A stretch of DNA of 35,852 bases from JAWOJF01 sp046481785 (GTDB lineage: Bacteria; Bacteroidota; Ignavibacteria; Ignavibacteriales; Ignavibacteriaceae). Where the stretch lies: the NCBI GenBank assembly GCA_046481785.1, contig JAWOJF010000082.1, forward strand, positions 1 to 35,852, read 5' to 3'. Within the stretch, counting starts at the first letter, position 1, and each line of letters begins with the position of its first letter. Made by a program: the position numbers and the translations under genes. Positions 15,944 through 23,595 of this stretch are shown here, in pieces. The notes below the pieces were generated by a model. The model did not search any database. It worked only from the letters and a program-made list of their open reading frames with translations, and was not told where the DNA came from.

Positions 15944-17662
15944 ATGTTTCAACTGTTTTTTTTGTTTCTTTTCGTGTTCATTTCACCGCAACTTAAGGCT
16001 GATGAGGATACCGAATTTCAGTTGGCACTAAGGCTATACGAAAACCTTCAGTATGCCGAAGCACTGCCTAAATTTGAAAACCTGGTAAAACAGGAGTTTC
16101 ACTCAAGAACAACAGCGTCGTATGTGTTTTATGGAAAAACCCTGCTCCATTTAGGAAAGCCGGTTGAAGCAGAAAATAACCTGGAAAAATTTTTAGAACT
16201 TTATCCCGAAAGTAATTATTCAGACGAAGCAAGGCTTACGCTGGCAAAAGCCTATTTTGATCAGAAGAATTATTCTAATGCTTTTTATGAATTATTATTT
16301 TTAGCTGATAAAGGAAAAACAAGGTTTTATCCTGAGCACTCAAAAACAGTGGCGGGAAACATTGCTGTAAATAACTTATCATCGGAACAGTTAACAGATA
16401 TACTTGCTCATACATCTTTAGAAAACCAAAAGCCGTTTATTCAGCTTCTGCTGGGGAAAGTTTTATTAAAAGAAAATAAGAGAGAAGAAGCTAAACAAAC
16501 TTTTATAGGAATATTACAGCAGTATCCGGCGTCCGCTGAAAAAGCTGAGGCTGATCAGCTTTATAAAAAAACGCTGGAACCCGGTAATGATGTTGGTGCA
16601 GGCTCTGCTAATTCTTTAATTGGGGTAATTCTTCCGCTTACAAAAAATTCCAACTCAGCAGCCGCAGAGGAAATACTTGAAGGAATAAAATTTGCAGTTT
16701 CTGAATTTAATAGCCAGAGAGATGATAAAATTGGGCTTGTAATAAAAGACAGCGAACTAAATAATGAAAAGATATCTGTAATAAAAAAAGAAATAAATGA
16801 AATCAGTGAAATAAAAGCTGTTCTTGGCCCGGTATTCAGCAGTGAAGTAAGAAGTGCACTGAAAGAATTTAAGGGGGAAAAAATCCCAATCATTTCTCCG
16901 ACAGCAACCGAAGATGACCTTACATTAATGTATGAAAATTTTTTCCAGGCCAACCCTAATTTTTCTACAAGGGGCAGGTTAATGGCGCAGTATATTTATT
17001 TTGTGGAAAATAAAAGAAGTATAGCAGTATTGAATGCGCTTGATGGGTATAGTCCTTTACTTGCTTCATCATTTATCGGCGAATTTGAAAGACTTGGCGG
17101 TCAAGTTGTGGTAAAAGAGACTTATAAAAGCGGCAGTTATAACCTCACCTCGCCGGTTGCAAAAATACAGGGGCAGGCTGCATTAATAGAGGGAATTTAT
17201 ATTCCGCTGGCAAATAAACTTGATGCACCGGCAATACTTTCGCAGTTAGTACAAAGCGGTATTGATGTTTCTATTTATGGTGATCAGGACTGGTTAAATG
17301 CAAAGGGATTTGAAACATCTCCATCTCTAAGTAACAAAATAACCTTTACATCAGATTATTTTATCGATTATAATGATCCGGATTTCCAGCAGTTCAGCAA
17401 AGATTTTCTAAGAAAAACCAATATGGATGTAAACAGGAATGTTCTTTACGGTTATGATACCGCCAAATACCTGCTGACGGTTTTAAGGAATTTTTCCGGC
17501 GGTAAAGATGCTGTAAAACAGAAAATAGAATCAGGGTTAACAACAAATGGTTTTCATAACAACATATCCTTTGATGAAAACAGGATTAACAGATTCCTGA
17601 ATATTATTAGATACAGTGATGGAATATTTCAGCTTGTAGATGAGTTTAAGGTAAATAATTAG
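15944..17662 (+). CDS. TPR plus periplasmic-binding-protein (LivJ/LppC-like) fusion
   Basis: About 572 aa from ATG 15944. A signal peptide begins exactly there ('MFQLFFLFLFVFISPQLKADE'), followed by TPR-like repeats to about residue 240 ('ALRLYENLQYAEALPKFENL', 'VEAENNLEKFLELYPESNYSDEARLTLAKAYF'). A type I periplasmic-binding domain of the Leu/Ile/Val-receptor type follows ('IGVILPLTKNSNSAAAEEILEGIKFAVSEFN', 'AVLGPVFSSEVRSAL', 'IPIISPTATEDDL', 'LYGYDTAKYLL'). The order resembles LpoA, the outer-membrane activator of PBP1A, but there is no lipobox cysteine. A ligand-binding envelope sensor is an alternative. The frame is open back to ATG 15839; those 35 codons are repeat DNA with basic residues and would make a poor leader. 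Neither start has a good SD. Confidence 0.75.
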   Translation: MFQLFFLFLFVFISPQLKADEDTEFQLALRLYENLQYAEALPKFENLVKQEFHSRTTASYVFYGKTLLHLGKPVEAENNLEKFLELYPESNYSDEARLTLAKAYFDQKNYSNAFYELLFLADKGKTRFYPEHSKTVAGNIAVNNLSSEQLTDILAHTSLENQKPFIQLLLGKVLLKENKREEAKQTFIGILQQYPASAEKAEADQLYKKTLEPGNDVGAGSANSLIGVILPLTKNSNSAAAEEILEGIKFAVSEFNSQRDDKIGLVIKDSELNNEKISVIKKEINEISEIKAVLGPVFSSEVRSALKEFKGEKIPIISPTATEDDLTLMYENFFQANPNFSTRGRLMAQYIYFVENKRSIAVLNALDGYSPLLASSFIGEFERLGGQVVVKETYKSGSYNLTSPVAKIQGQAALIEGIYIPLANKLDAPAILSQLVQSGIDVSIYGDQDWLNAKGFETSPSLSNKITFTSDYFIDYNDPDFQQFSKDFLRKTNMDVNRNVLYGYDTAKYLLTVLRNFSGGKDAVKQKIESGLTTNGFHNNISFDENRINRFLNIIRYSDGIFQLVDEFKVNN

Positions 17663-17780
17663 AATCCCAAAAACCAAAAAACAAATACCAAATAAAAATC
17701 AAATACCAAATATCAAATAAACTAAAGCCCAATTAGAATTTGTATTTTGAAGTTTGGAATCAGGAATTATATAAATAGCC
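17663..17780. repeat. Low-complexity CCAAATACCAAAT intergenic repeat
   Basis: Repeats of CCAAA(A/T)A(C/A) words (about 17668-17722) followed by partly complementary TTTGTATTTTGAAGTTTGGAATT (about 17740-17762). It resembles the small CCAAAT/ATTTGG dispersed repeats typical of AT-rich genomes. No gene is present. Confidence 0.55.
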
Positions 17781-17825
17781 CGTTGTTTTTCGTTTAATAA
17801 AACATAAATTAATCCGGGAGTAATT

Positions 17826-18506
17826 ATTCTAACCGTAAAAGATCTTCCGCTGGATGACCGTCCCCGCGAAAAGCTTTCGATGAGGGGAGCACAAAGTTTA
17901 ACAGATGCGGAACTAGTTGCAATACTGTTAAGAACAGGAACAAAGGGGAAGTCTGTAATTACTGTAGCACAGGAGCTTGTAAATAGACATACAAACCTGG
18001 CAGTACTGGCCTCTAAATCAGTATCAGTATTAACAGAAACGGATGGAATTGGTAAAGATAAAGCAATTACACTTTTAGCTGCATTTGAATTAAGCAGAAG
18101 AATACTTTCGCAGTCAAAATGGTTTTCGGATAAAAAAATTACCTCCCCGGGGGAAATAGCCGGAATATTTATACCTCTTTTGCGTGATGAATTAAAGGAA
18201 AAGTTTATCCTGATATGTTTAAATTCCGCAAATAAAATAATTAAACATGAAGTGATCTCGGTAGGGAATTTAAATTCCAGTGTAATTCACCCGCGGGAAA
18301 TATTTAAATCGGCAATTGAAAATAATTCTGCCAGTATTATTTTACTGCACAATCATCCAAGTGGTAACCCTGAGCCGAGCAATGAGGATATACAAATTAC
18401 AAAAAAAATAGTAGAAGCCGGCAAACTGCTGGATATACCCGTTTTTGACCATCTTATTATAGCGGGCAACACATTTACAAGTTTTGTAGAGCGAAGATTG
18501 ATGTAA
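17826..18506 (+). CDS. radC: RadC-family JAMM/MPN+ protein, probable ATT start
   Basis: The family consensus N-terminus ('KDLPLDDRPREKLSMRGAQSLTDAELVAILLRTG') is encoded in frame from 17835, upstream of the first ATG (17880). The only candidate initiators there are ATT codons; ATT at 17826 sits 5 nt after GGGAG. This gives 226 aa, the normal RadC length, against 208 aa from the ATG, which would remove part of the helix-hairpin-helix domain. The C-terminal JAMM zinc motif 'LLHNHPSGNPEPSNED' is complete. RadC was named for DNA repair, but its true role remains unclear. It stands alone. Confidence 0.85.
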   Translation: MLTVKDLPLDDRPREKLSMRGAQSLTDAELVAILLRTGTKGKSVITVAQELVNRHTNLAVLASKSVSVLTETDGIGKDKAITLLAAFELSRRILSQSKWFSDKKITSPGEIAGIFIPLLRDELKEKFILICLNSANKIIKHEVISVGNLNSSVIHPREIFKSAIENNSASIILLHNHPSGNPEPSNEDIQITKKIVEAGKLLDIPVFDHLIIAGNTFTSFVERRLM

Positions 18507-18542
18507 AGGGTTTATGTTATTTAGCACATAAATTATTGTTTA

Positions 18543-18566
18543 ATATCAACTTAACTTGATATTAAA
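18543..18566. other. 9-bp inverted repeat after radC
   Basis: TAATATCAA, six nucleotides, then TTGATATTA. It lies 35 nt after the radC stop and has no clear T run. It could be a weak terminator or an operator for the lipoprotein gene. Confidence 0.35.
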
Positions 18567-18709
18567 TTGCGAAATTGTTATATATGAGGGCAATTATTTG
18601 TACCCTTATTCCTATAAAATATTATAAGTAATACATTTATAGACGTAAGTCTAAGAAGTTCAGTATCCTAAAAAATAAACAGTATCTTAATCAATTTGGA
18701 GGTTCTAAT

Positions 18710-18985
18710 ATGAAACTTTTAAAAGTAGTTAGAAACACAGCCTTTATAGCTGCATTTGCTGCTGCCACAGCTTTATTAAGCGGCTGCGGCGGTGTTAGCG
18801 AGGCTCAGATGGAAGAACTAAGAACCCTGAGAGCAGAGGTTAACTCTCTTCAGGCAGAAGCTAATACATTAAGGGATGAAAGGTCTCGTCTTGAAAAAGA
18901 CATTGCTGACAGGACAGCTAAACTTCAGCAGTGCGAAAGAGATAAAGAACAAACACAAGCTAATCTTGAAAAATTACCTAAATAA
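18710..18985 (+). CDS. Small coiled-coil lipoprotein
   Basis: 91 aa. It has a lipoprotein signal peptide with lipobox 'LLSGC' (lipidated Cys26), followed by a continuous heptad-like coiled coil ('MEELRTLRAEVNSLQAEANTL', 'RSRLEKDIADRTAKLQQCERDKEQTQANL'). The layout recalls Lpp/Braun-type lipoproteins, but there is no C-terminal lysine in the Lpp context, although it does end in Lys. SD GGAGG lies 8 nt before ATG, one of the strongest in the window, implying high expression. 42 nt downstream begins a LysM protein with the same SD and a similar coiled coil, suggesting the two work together at the cell wall/outer membrane. Confidence 0.8.
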   Translation: MKLLKVVRNTAFIAAFAAATALLSGCGGVSEAQMEELRTLRAEVNSLQAEANTLRDERSRLEKDIADRTAKLQQCERDKEQTQANLEKLPK

Positions 18986-19027
18986 TTTTAAGAAAATTTT
19001 TAATATGATTTTGGAGGAATAAATTTT

Positions 19028-19708
19028 ATGAAATTAACCAAATTTTTAGTTGGTATTTTATCTCTGATGCTGCTCTTTTCAGTAAACCTTACTGCTCAGG
19101 AAACAGAGATGACAGAAGAAGAGTGGGAAGCCGAAATGACCCGCTTAAGAGCTCAGAGAGAAAGTTTAAATAGTGAATTAAGTACTTTAAAGACAGACGT
19201 GGACAATTTATCAAAAACAGAAATGAAGAGTTATGAAGAATGCATGGATGAACTTTACAGCTTAGTTGGCGCTACAAAAGCCGACGTTGATAATTTTAGG
19301 AATGCAGTTTCTGAACTTGATGGAAAAATTAGGAGAAAAGAAGGTCCAAAAGCTGACAGGCAAAAAGATCTTGATGCTTTAAAGACCAACAGAATTTCTG
19401 CTCTTCCTGAATTTTTTGATAAGGTACATACCGAAATGCAGGGTTCTTTAGATTCATGGGTTGAAGAACCAACAGTTATTTCTTATACAGTTGTTAGAGG
19501 TGATCACCTCTGGGGTATTGCAGGTAAAGCTCAGCATTACGGCAACAGCTTTGCATGGCCTAATATTTACCAGGCTAACCGTGACCAGATTAAAGATCCT
19601 GATTTAATTTATCCAAATCAGACCTTTAAGATTCCTCCATTGACTCAAGAAGAAAAAGCTAAATACGATAAATTAAGATCTAATTACAAACCGGCTCCAG
19701 TTCAATAA
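19028..19708 (+). CDS. Secreted coiled-coil protein with C-terminal LysM domain
   Basis: 226 aa. A signal peptide (to about residue 24, '...SVNLTAQ') is followed by a long coiled coil (about 30-140, 'EEEWEAEMTRLRAQRESLNSEL', 'VDNFRNAVSELDGKIRRKEGP'). A LysM module comes next (about 154-206, 'YTVVRGDHLWGIAGKAQHYGN...NIYQANRDQIKDPDLIYPNQTFKIP'), the fold that binds peptidoglycan N-acetylglucosamine. A structural or anchoring role in the periplasm is likely. SD GGAGG before ATG. It forms an operon with the upstream lipoprotein and ends at a terminator. Confidence 0.85.
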   Translation: MKLTKFLVGILSLMLLFSVNLTAQETEMTEEEWEAEMTRLRAQRESLNSELSTLKTDVDNLSKTEMKSYEECMDELYSLVGATKADVDNFRNAVSELDGKIRRKEGPKADRQKDLDALKTNRISALPEFFDKVHTEMQGSLDSWVEEPTVISYTVVRGDHLWGIAGKAQHYGNSFAWPNIYQANRDQIKDPDLIYPNQTFKIPPLTQEEKAKYDKLRSNYKPAPVQ

Positions 19709-19746
19709 TTTATTTGTAGATGGGAACTATTCCGTCTTATTTTATT

Positions 19747-19787
19747 AAAACCCTTGTCCCGGGCCTGCCCGGGAAGAGGGTTTTATA
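19747..19787 (+). terminator. Terminator after the LysM gene
   Basis: Outer stem AAAACCCT / AGGGTTTT and inner stem CCCGGG / CCCGGG with loop CCTG, ending in TTTTATAATT. It is located between the LysM gene and phoH. Confidence 0.85.
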
Positions 19788-19803
19788 ATTTTAAAGGAGA
19801 TAT

Positions 19804-20760
19804 ATGACAGCAATTGAGAAACGGCTTACACTTGATGGTGTTGATATGCAATCACTTCTTGGATGGAATGATACCAACCTTAAGATGATTGAGGACAGGT
19901 TTAATGCAGCCGTTACTGTCCGGGGTAATGTAGTTGTAATAAAAGGTGTAGTGGAGGAAATAGAAGCTATCGAAAAAGCTTTTAAAGAGATGATCTATGT
20001 CTTAAATACCAACGGCAGTCTGAAGACTTCTGATGTTGAGACAATACTTGATCTTACTATACAGGGGAAAGAAATAATTAATGAGAAAGAATTTGACTCG
20101 ATTGTGCTTTATACTAAGAATGATGTTATTAAAGCAAAAACATCAGGCCAGCAGAAATATCTTGATATTGCCTCTAAAAACGATATAACTTTTTCTATTG
20201 GTCCGGCAGGCACAGGTAAAACATACCTTGCAGTTGCATTGGCGGTATCTGCATTAAAGAAGGGAATAGTAAATAAGATAGTGCTTGCCCGCCCGGCAGT
20301 TGAGGCAGGCGAAAGCCTCGGGTTCCTTCCGGGGGATTTCCGGGAAAAAATTGACCCTTATTTACGCCCTTTGTATGATGCACTTGATGATATGATGCCT
20401 TCAGACAAATTAAAGGGATATATTGAAAAAAGAGTTGTAGAAATAGTACCGCTGGCATATATGCGCGGCAGAACTTTAAATAATGCTTTTGTTATTCTTG
20501 ATGAAGCACAGAATGCTACCGAAACACAAATGAAGATGTTCTTAACCAGGCTCGGCGCTAATTCAAAAGCTATTGTAACGGGAGATATTACCCAGGTTGA
20601 TCTTCCCTCAAAAACCCCAAGCGGACTTATACAGGCAAAAGAAATATTAAAGGATATAGAAGGTGTTGGTTTTGCCTATTTCGAAAAATCCGATGTGGTA
20701 AGGCACAGGCTTGTTAAAGATATTATTGATGCTTATGAGAAGAATAGTTCAAGAGAATAA
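19804..20760 (+). CDS. phoH: PhoH-like ATPase
   Basis: 318 aa, the PhoH (PhoL/YbeZ type) length. An N-terminal KH-like region (about 1-65) is followed by a P-loop domain with Walker A 'GPAGTGKT' (133-140), 'LARPAVEAGESLGFLPGD', Walker B 'AFVILDEAQNATETQMKMFLTRLG' and 'IVTGDITQVDLP'. It is a cytosolic ATPase linked in other bacteria with the endoribonuclease YbeY in RNA metabolism; ybeY is not seen here. SD AAGGAG before ATG is strong. Downstream, mazG is on the other strand and converges with it. Confidence 0.95.
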   Translation: MTAIEKRLTLDGVDMQSLLGWNDTNLKMIEDRFNAAVTVRGNVVVIKGVVEEIEAIEKAFKEMIYVLNTNGSLKTSDVETILDLTIQGKEIINEKEFDSIVLYTKNDVIKAKTSGQQKYLDIASKNDITFSIGPAGTGKTYLAVALAVSALKKGIVNKIVLARPAVEAGESLGFLPGDFREKIDPYLRPLYDALDDMMPSDKLKGYIEKRVVEIVPLAYMRGRTLNNAFVILDEAQNATETQMKMFLTRLGANSKAIVTGDITQVDLPSKTPSGLIQAKEILKDIEGVGFAYFEKSDVVRHRLVKDIIDAYEKNSSRE

Positions 20761-20793
20761 ATGCTGATGGAGTAATGGGGTTGCTGAAACCCA

Positions 20794-21609
20794 TTATTCC
20801 ATCTTTTTACTTTCTTCCCAATACCTGTCCATCTCGGCTAATGTTGATTCATGAATTTTTTTACCCTGTTCTGCGATTTTTTTTTCTACGTATGAAAACC
20901 TGTTAATAAATTTTTGATTAGTCTTTCTCAGGGCATTCTCAGGATTTATATTTAAGAAACGGGCATAATTTACCAGTGCAAAAAATACATCGCCGAATTC
21001 GTCTTCAAGCTTTTGCTGCAGTTCAACAATCTCCGGATCAGTTTCATTTAGATTTTTAATTTTCAATTTATCATTTTTAATTGTTTCAGCTTCATGCATC
21101 TCTTCTATTTCTTCAATTACCTTTTTCCAGACATCTTCTTTCTTTTCCCAGTCAAACCCTACTTTGGAAGCTTTTTCCTGCAGGCGGCATGCACGTTGTA
21201 ATGAAGGCATCATTTTTGGCACACCTTCCAGGACAGATTCTCTTCCTTCAGACAGTTTAATTGTTTCCCAGTTTTTCTTAACCTGCTCTGACCCTGAAAC
21301 CTCAGTCTCTCCAAACACATGAGGGTGCCTTCTTATAAGCTTTGCCTGTATTGAATCAATTACCTCTTCAAGTGTAAATTTATTTTCGCCTTCTGCAATT
21401 TCAGCATGGAATACTACATGCAGCAGAAGATCGCCAAGTTCTTTTTTTAACTCATCATAGTCTTTATTATCTATGGCTTCAACAACCTCGTAAGCTTCCT
21501 CTATTGTGTTTGCCTTTATTGAGTCGTTTGTCTGCTCCCTGTCCCAGGGACATTCTATCCTTAATCTTTTCACAATATCTACAAAATCACTAAATTTGTT
21601 TTCGTTCAT
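20794..21609 (-). CDS. mazG: Nucleoside triphosphate pyrophosphohydrolase
   Basis: 271 aa with two MazG domains. The first has 'ECPWDREQTNDSIKANTIEEAYEVVEAI' and 'ELKKELGDLLLHVVFHAEIA', the EExxE...ExxD magnesium site. The second has 'LEDEFGDVFFALVNYARFLNINPENALRKTNQKF'. It hydrolyses NTPs/dNTPs to monophosphates and pyrophosphate, cleaning the nucleotide pool. Residues about 177-187 ('IKNDKLKIKNL') in the linker before domain 2 are encoded by an AT-rich repeat-like stretch (21051-21083) that looks like an in-frame insertion. SD GAGG precedes ATG. A REP pair lies just upstream. Confidence 0.95.
   Translation of the reverse strand: MNENKFSDFVDIVKRLRIECPWDREQTNDSIKANTIEEAYEVVEAIDNKDYDELKKELGDLLLHVVFHAEIAEGENKFTLEEVIDSIQAKLIRRHPHVFGETEVSGSEQVKKNWETIKLSEGRESVLEGVPKMMPSLQRACRLQEKASKVGFDWEKKEDVWKKVIEEIEEMHEAETIKNDKLKIKNLNETDPEIVELQQKLEDEFGDVFFALVNYARFLNINPENALRKTNQKFINRFSYVEKKIAEQGKKIHESTLAEMDRYWEESKKME
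21051..21083. repeat. AT-rich repeat word inside mazG
   Basis: This 33-bp stretch of nearly only A and T plus scattered C/G is partly self-complementary (ATTTTTAAT words at both ends). It matches the AATTAAAAATTGAAA style of the intergenic element at 8946-8984. It encodes Lys/Asn/Ile-rich residues in the MazG linker. Confidence 0.5.
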
Positions 21610-21628
21610 ATAACCTCGATTATATTTT

Positions 21629-21690
21629 CACAGGCTAAAGTCTGTGGTTAGCAATAAGAATAAAAATCACAGGCTAAAGCCTGTGCTACA
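21629..21690. repeat. REP-like palindromic repeat pair, second locus
   Basis: CACAGGCTAAAGTCTGTGG (21629-21647) and CACAGGCTAAAGCCTGTG with tail CTAC (21668-21689), in direct orientation about 20 nt apart. It lies in the gap between the divergent mazG and ridA genes. Same family as 12746-12795. Confidence 0.85.
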
Positions 21691-21716
21691 ATACTATACA
21701 AAGATAGGAGCATCAA

Positions 21717-22175
21717 ATGTTTGAAGCAAAAATTAAAGAGCTTGGTATAGAGATACCTGAGGCACCGAAGCCGCTTGCTGCGTATGTACCTGCTGTATTA
21801 ATTGACGGATTTGTTTACACTGCCGGACAGGTTCCTTTAGTAAAAGGAGAGATAAAGTATACCGGGGCTGCAGGTAGGGACTTCAATGAAGAAGAAGGCA
21901 GTAAAGCAGCGGAGATATGTGCTTTAAATTGTCTTGGTGCAGTTAAAGGTGTCATCGGCAGTTTAGATAAAATTGAACAGGTTGTTAAACTGACTGTATT
22001 TGTAAATAGTGCAGATGGATTCGGTAATCAGCCGCAGGTGGCAAATGGTGCATCTGAATTAATAGGAAAAATATTTGGGGATAAAGGGGCACATGCAAGA
22101 AGCGCGGTAGGAGTAAACGGTCTGCCAAGGAATGCTGCTGTTGAAGTTGAAATGATTGTAAAAATAAAAGCATAA
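21717..22175 (+). CDS. RidA-family protein (YjgF/YER057c/UK114)
   Basis: 152 aa, slightly longer than classical RidA (~130), with an N-terminal extension as in the longer RidA-like subgroup. Family features: 'GFVYTAGQVPLVKGEI', 'NCLGAVKGVIGSLDKIEQVVKLTVFVNS' and 'GAHARSAVGVNGLPRNAAVEVEMI'. The Arg in 'ARSAVGV' corresponds to the substrate-binding arginine of RidA. RidA trimers hydrolyse reactive enamine/imine intermediates such as 2-aminoacrylate. SD AGGAG lies 7 nt before ATG. It is not in an operon with anything obvious. Confidence 0.9.
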   Translation: MFEAKIKELGIEIPEAPKPLAAYVPAVLIDGFVYTAGQVPLVKGEIKYTGAAGRDFNEEEGSKAAEICALNCLGAVKGVIGSLDKIEQVVKLTVFVNSADGFGNQPQVANGASELIGKIFGDKGAHARSAVGVNGLPRNAAVEVEMIVKIKA

Positions 22176-22282
22176 TACTAAACGCATTAAACTATTTGCT
22201 AAAATATACGATTATAATAATGGAGAATTATATTCTGCCTGATTTTCCTGATTTATAATACCATGGCAGAAGGTGTGTATTT

Positions 22283-23419
22283 ATGCGAATAGCTAATGTA
22301 AAAACCGAATCTTCTTCCGAAACTATCCCAGTTATCATCACTTCTCTGGATAAACCAGAAATTGCGGAGGAAATTCAACTTAAGTGGCAAAAAATTGCTG
22401 ACCTGGTAACAAGGCTAATTGGTGTACCGTCCGGCCTTATTAATAGGTTACATGAAGGTGAGCTTGAGGTTTTTCTTTCAAGTAAAACCCCCGGTAACCC
22501 TTTCCAGAGTAAATCAAAGCTCGAGCTGGGGTTAGGCTGGTATTGTGAATCCGTTGCCGGCACCAGGAGCGGACAGTTAATACCAAATGCACTAAAGCTT
22601 GAAGGATGGAAAAACAACCCAAGTATACCTCATAATATAATCTCTTATATGGGTTTGCCTATCTTGTGGCCCGACGGGGAAGTATTTGGTACTTTTTGTG
22701 TTTTGGATAATAAAGAGAATCATTACTCGGATATATTTAATGATCTTCTTAAAGCTTTTGTAGAAATACTGCAGACTGATTTAAATAGTATCCTTCTGTA
22801 TGAACAGGCAAAAAATGATGTTGCAAGAAAAGAAACAGAGTTAAGGGAAGTACATCATTGTATAAAAAATCAATTCAATTTGCTGATAAGCACCATATAT
22901 CTGGAATCAAAGAATAAAGGTAAAAATATGGATACGGTTTTGACGGAAATACAAACCCGTATAAAATCCATATCGCTGATTCACGATAAGCTTTATAATT
23001 GTGTTAACATGGAAGGACTGCTCTTAGGTAAGTATTTAACCGAGTTAGGCAATTATATTATTACTACATTCAGCGAAACTAAAGTTAATTTTATGTGTTC
23101 AAGTGAGTCCATTGGGGTCAGCCACCGGACTTCTGTAACTATTGGATTAATTTTAAACGAGCTAATAACAAATTCTCTTAAATATGCCTTTAAAGGAAAT
23201 AATAACCCTGAAATTATTCTTGAGTTAAAGAAAGAAGCCAGCGGAGAAATAACTTTTTTATACAGAGATAATGGTATAGGGTTACCTGAAAACTTCAACA
23301 TAAAGGATCTGGACTCATTGGGGATAAAACTTATTGGCCAGTCTGTAAAGCAATTAGATGGCAGCTTTGAAATGCTTAATGACAATGGTTTCCTTTTTAA
23401 AGCAACTTTGATGAAATAA
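22283..23419 (+). CDS. GAF-domain sensor histidine kinase (HisKA_2 type)
   Basis: 378 aa. The N-terminal GAF domain (about 30-175) includes 'GLGWYCESVAGTRSGQLIPNA' and 'SYMGLPILWPDGEVFGTFCVLD'. HisKA_2 follows with 'LREVHHCIKNQFNLLIS' (probable phospho-His192), then HATPase_c with N-box 'GLILNELITNSLKYAFKG' and G1 'YRDNGIGLPENF'. There are no membrane segments, so it is cytosolic. No GAF cysteine is clearly placed for a bilin. No response regulator is adjacent; the nearest is at 33349. SD is GAAGGTG, at a long spacing. It closely resembles the C-terminal half of the PAS kinase at 49-1713, so the two are paralogues in their catalytic part. Confidence 0.9.
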   Translation: MRIANVKTESSSETIPVIITSLDKPEIAEEIQLKWQKIADLVTRLIGVPSGLINRLHEGELEVFLSSKTPGNPFQSKSKLELGLGWYCESVAGTRSGQLIPNALKLEGWKNNPSIPHNIISYMGLPILWPDGEVFGTFCVLDNKENHYSDIFNDLLKAFVEILQTDLNSILLYEQAKNDVARKETELREVHHCIKNQFNLLISTIYLESKNKGKNMDTVLTEIQTRIKSISLIHDKLYNCVNMEGLLLGKYLTELGNYIITTFSETKVNFMCSSESIGVSHRTSVTIGLILNELITNSLKYAFKGNNNPEIILELKKEASGEITFLYRDNGIGLPENFNIKDLDSLGIKLIGQSVKQLDGSFEMLNDNGFLFKATLMK

Positions 23420-23478
23420 TTCTTCTAGGACAATACCACTCTTTTATTTACAATTTCAAATATTGTGATGACATCTTT

Positions 23479-23512
23479 GATTATAAACAACATGAAATAA
23501 TTGTTTATAGTC
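23479..23512. other. 12-bp inverted repeat between kinase and T9SS gene
   Basis: GATTATAAACAA (23479-23490) and TTGTTTATAGTC (23501-23512) pair with a single G-T, around a 10-nt loop. There is no T run. It is either a weak terminator for the kinase or an operator for the secreted protein gene. Confidence 0.4.
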
Positions 23513-23595
23513 AAATGATAGTCAGATTTTTGATATTGATAGTTTTAATTTTTAAATATACGTTCATTTAAGTATTAAAACTTTGGAGGTGAGAA

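Noticed and set aside
16561..16953. 130-codon minus-strand ORF inside the TPR/binding-protein gene
   Set aside because: Ser/Phe/Ile-rich antisense shadow with no recognisable family.
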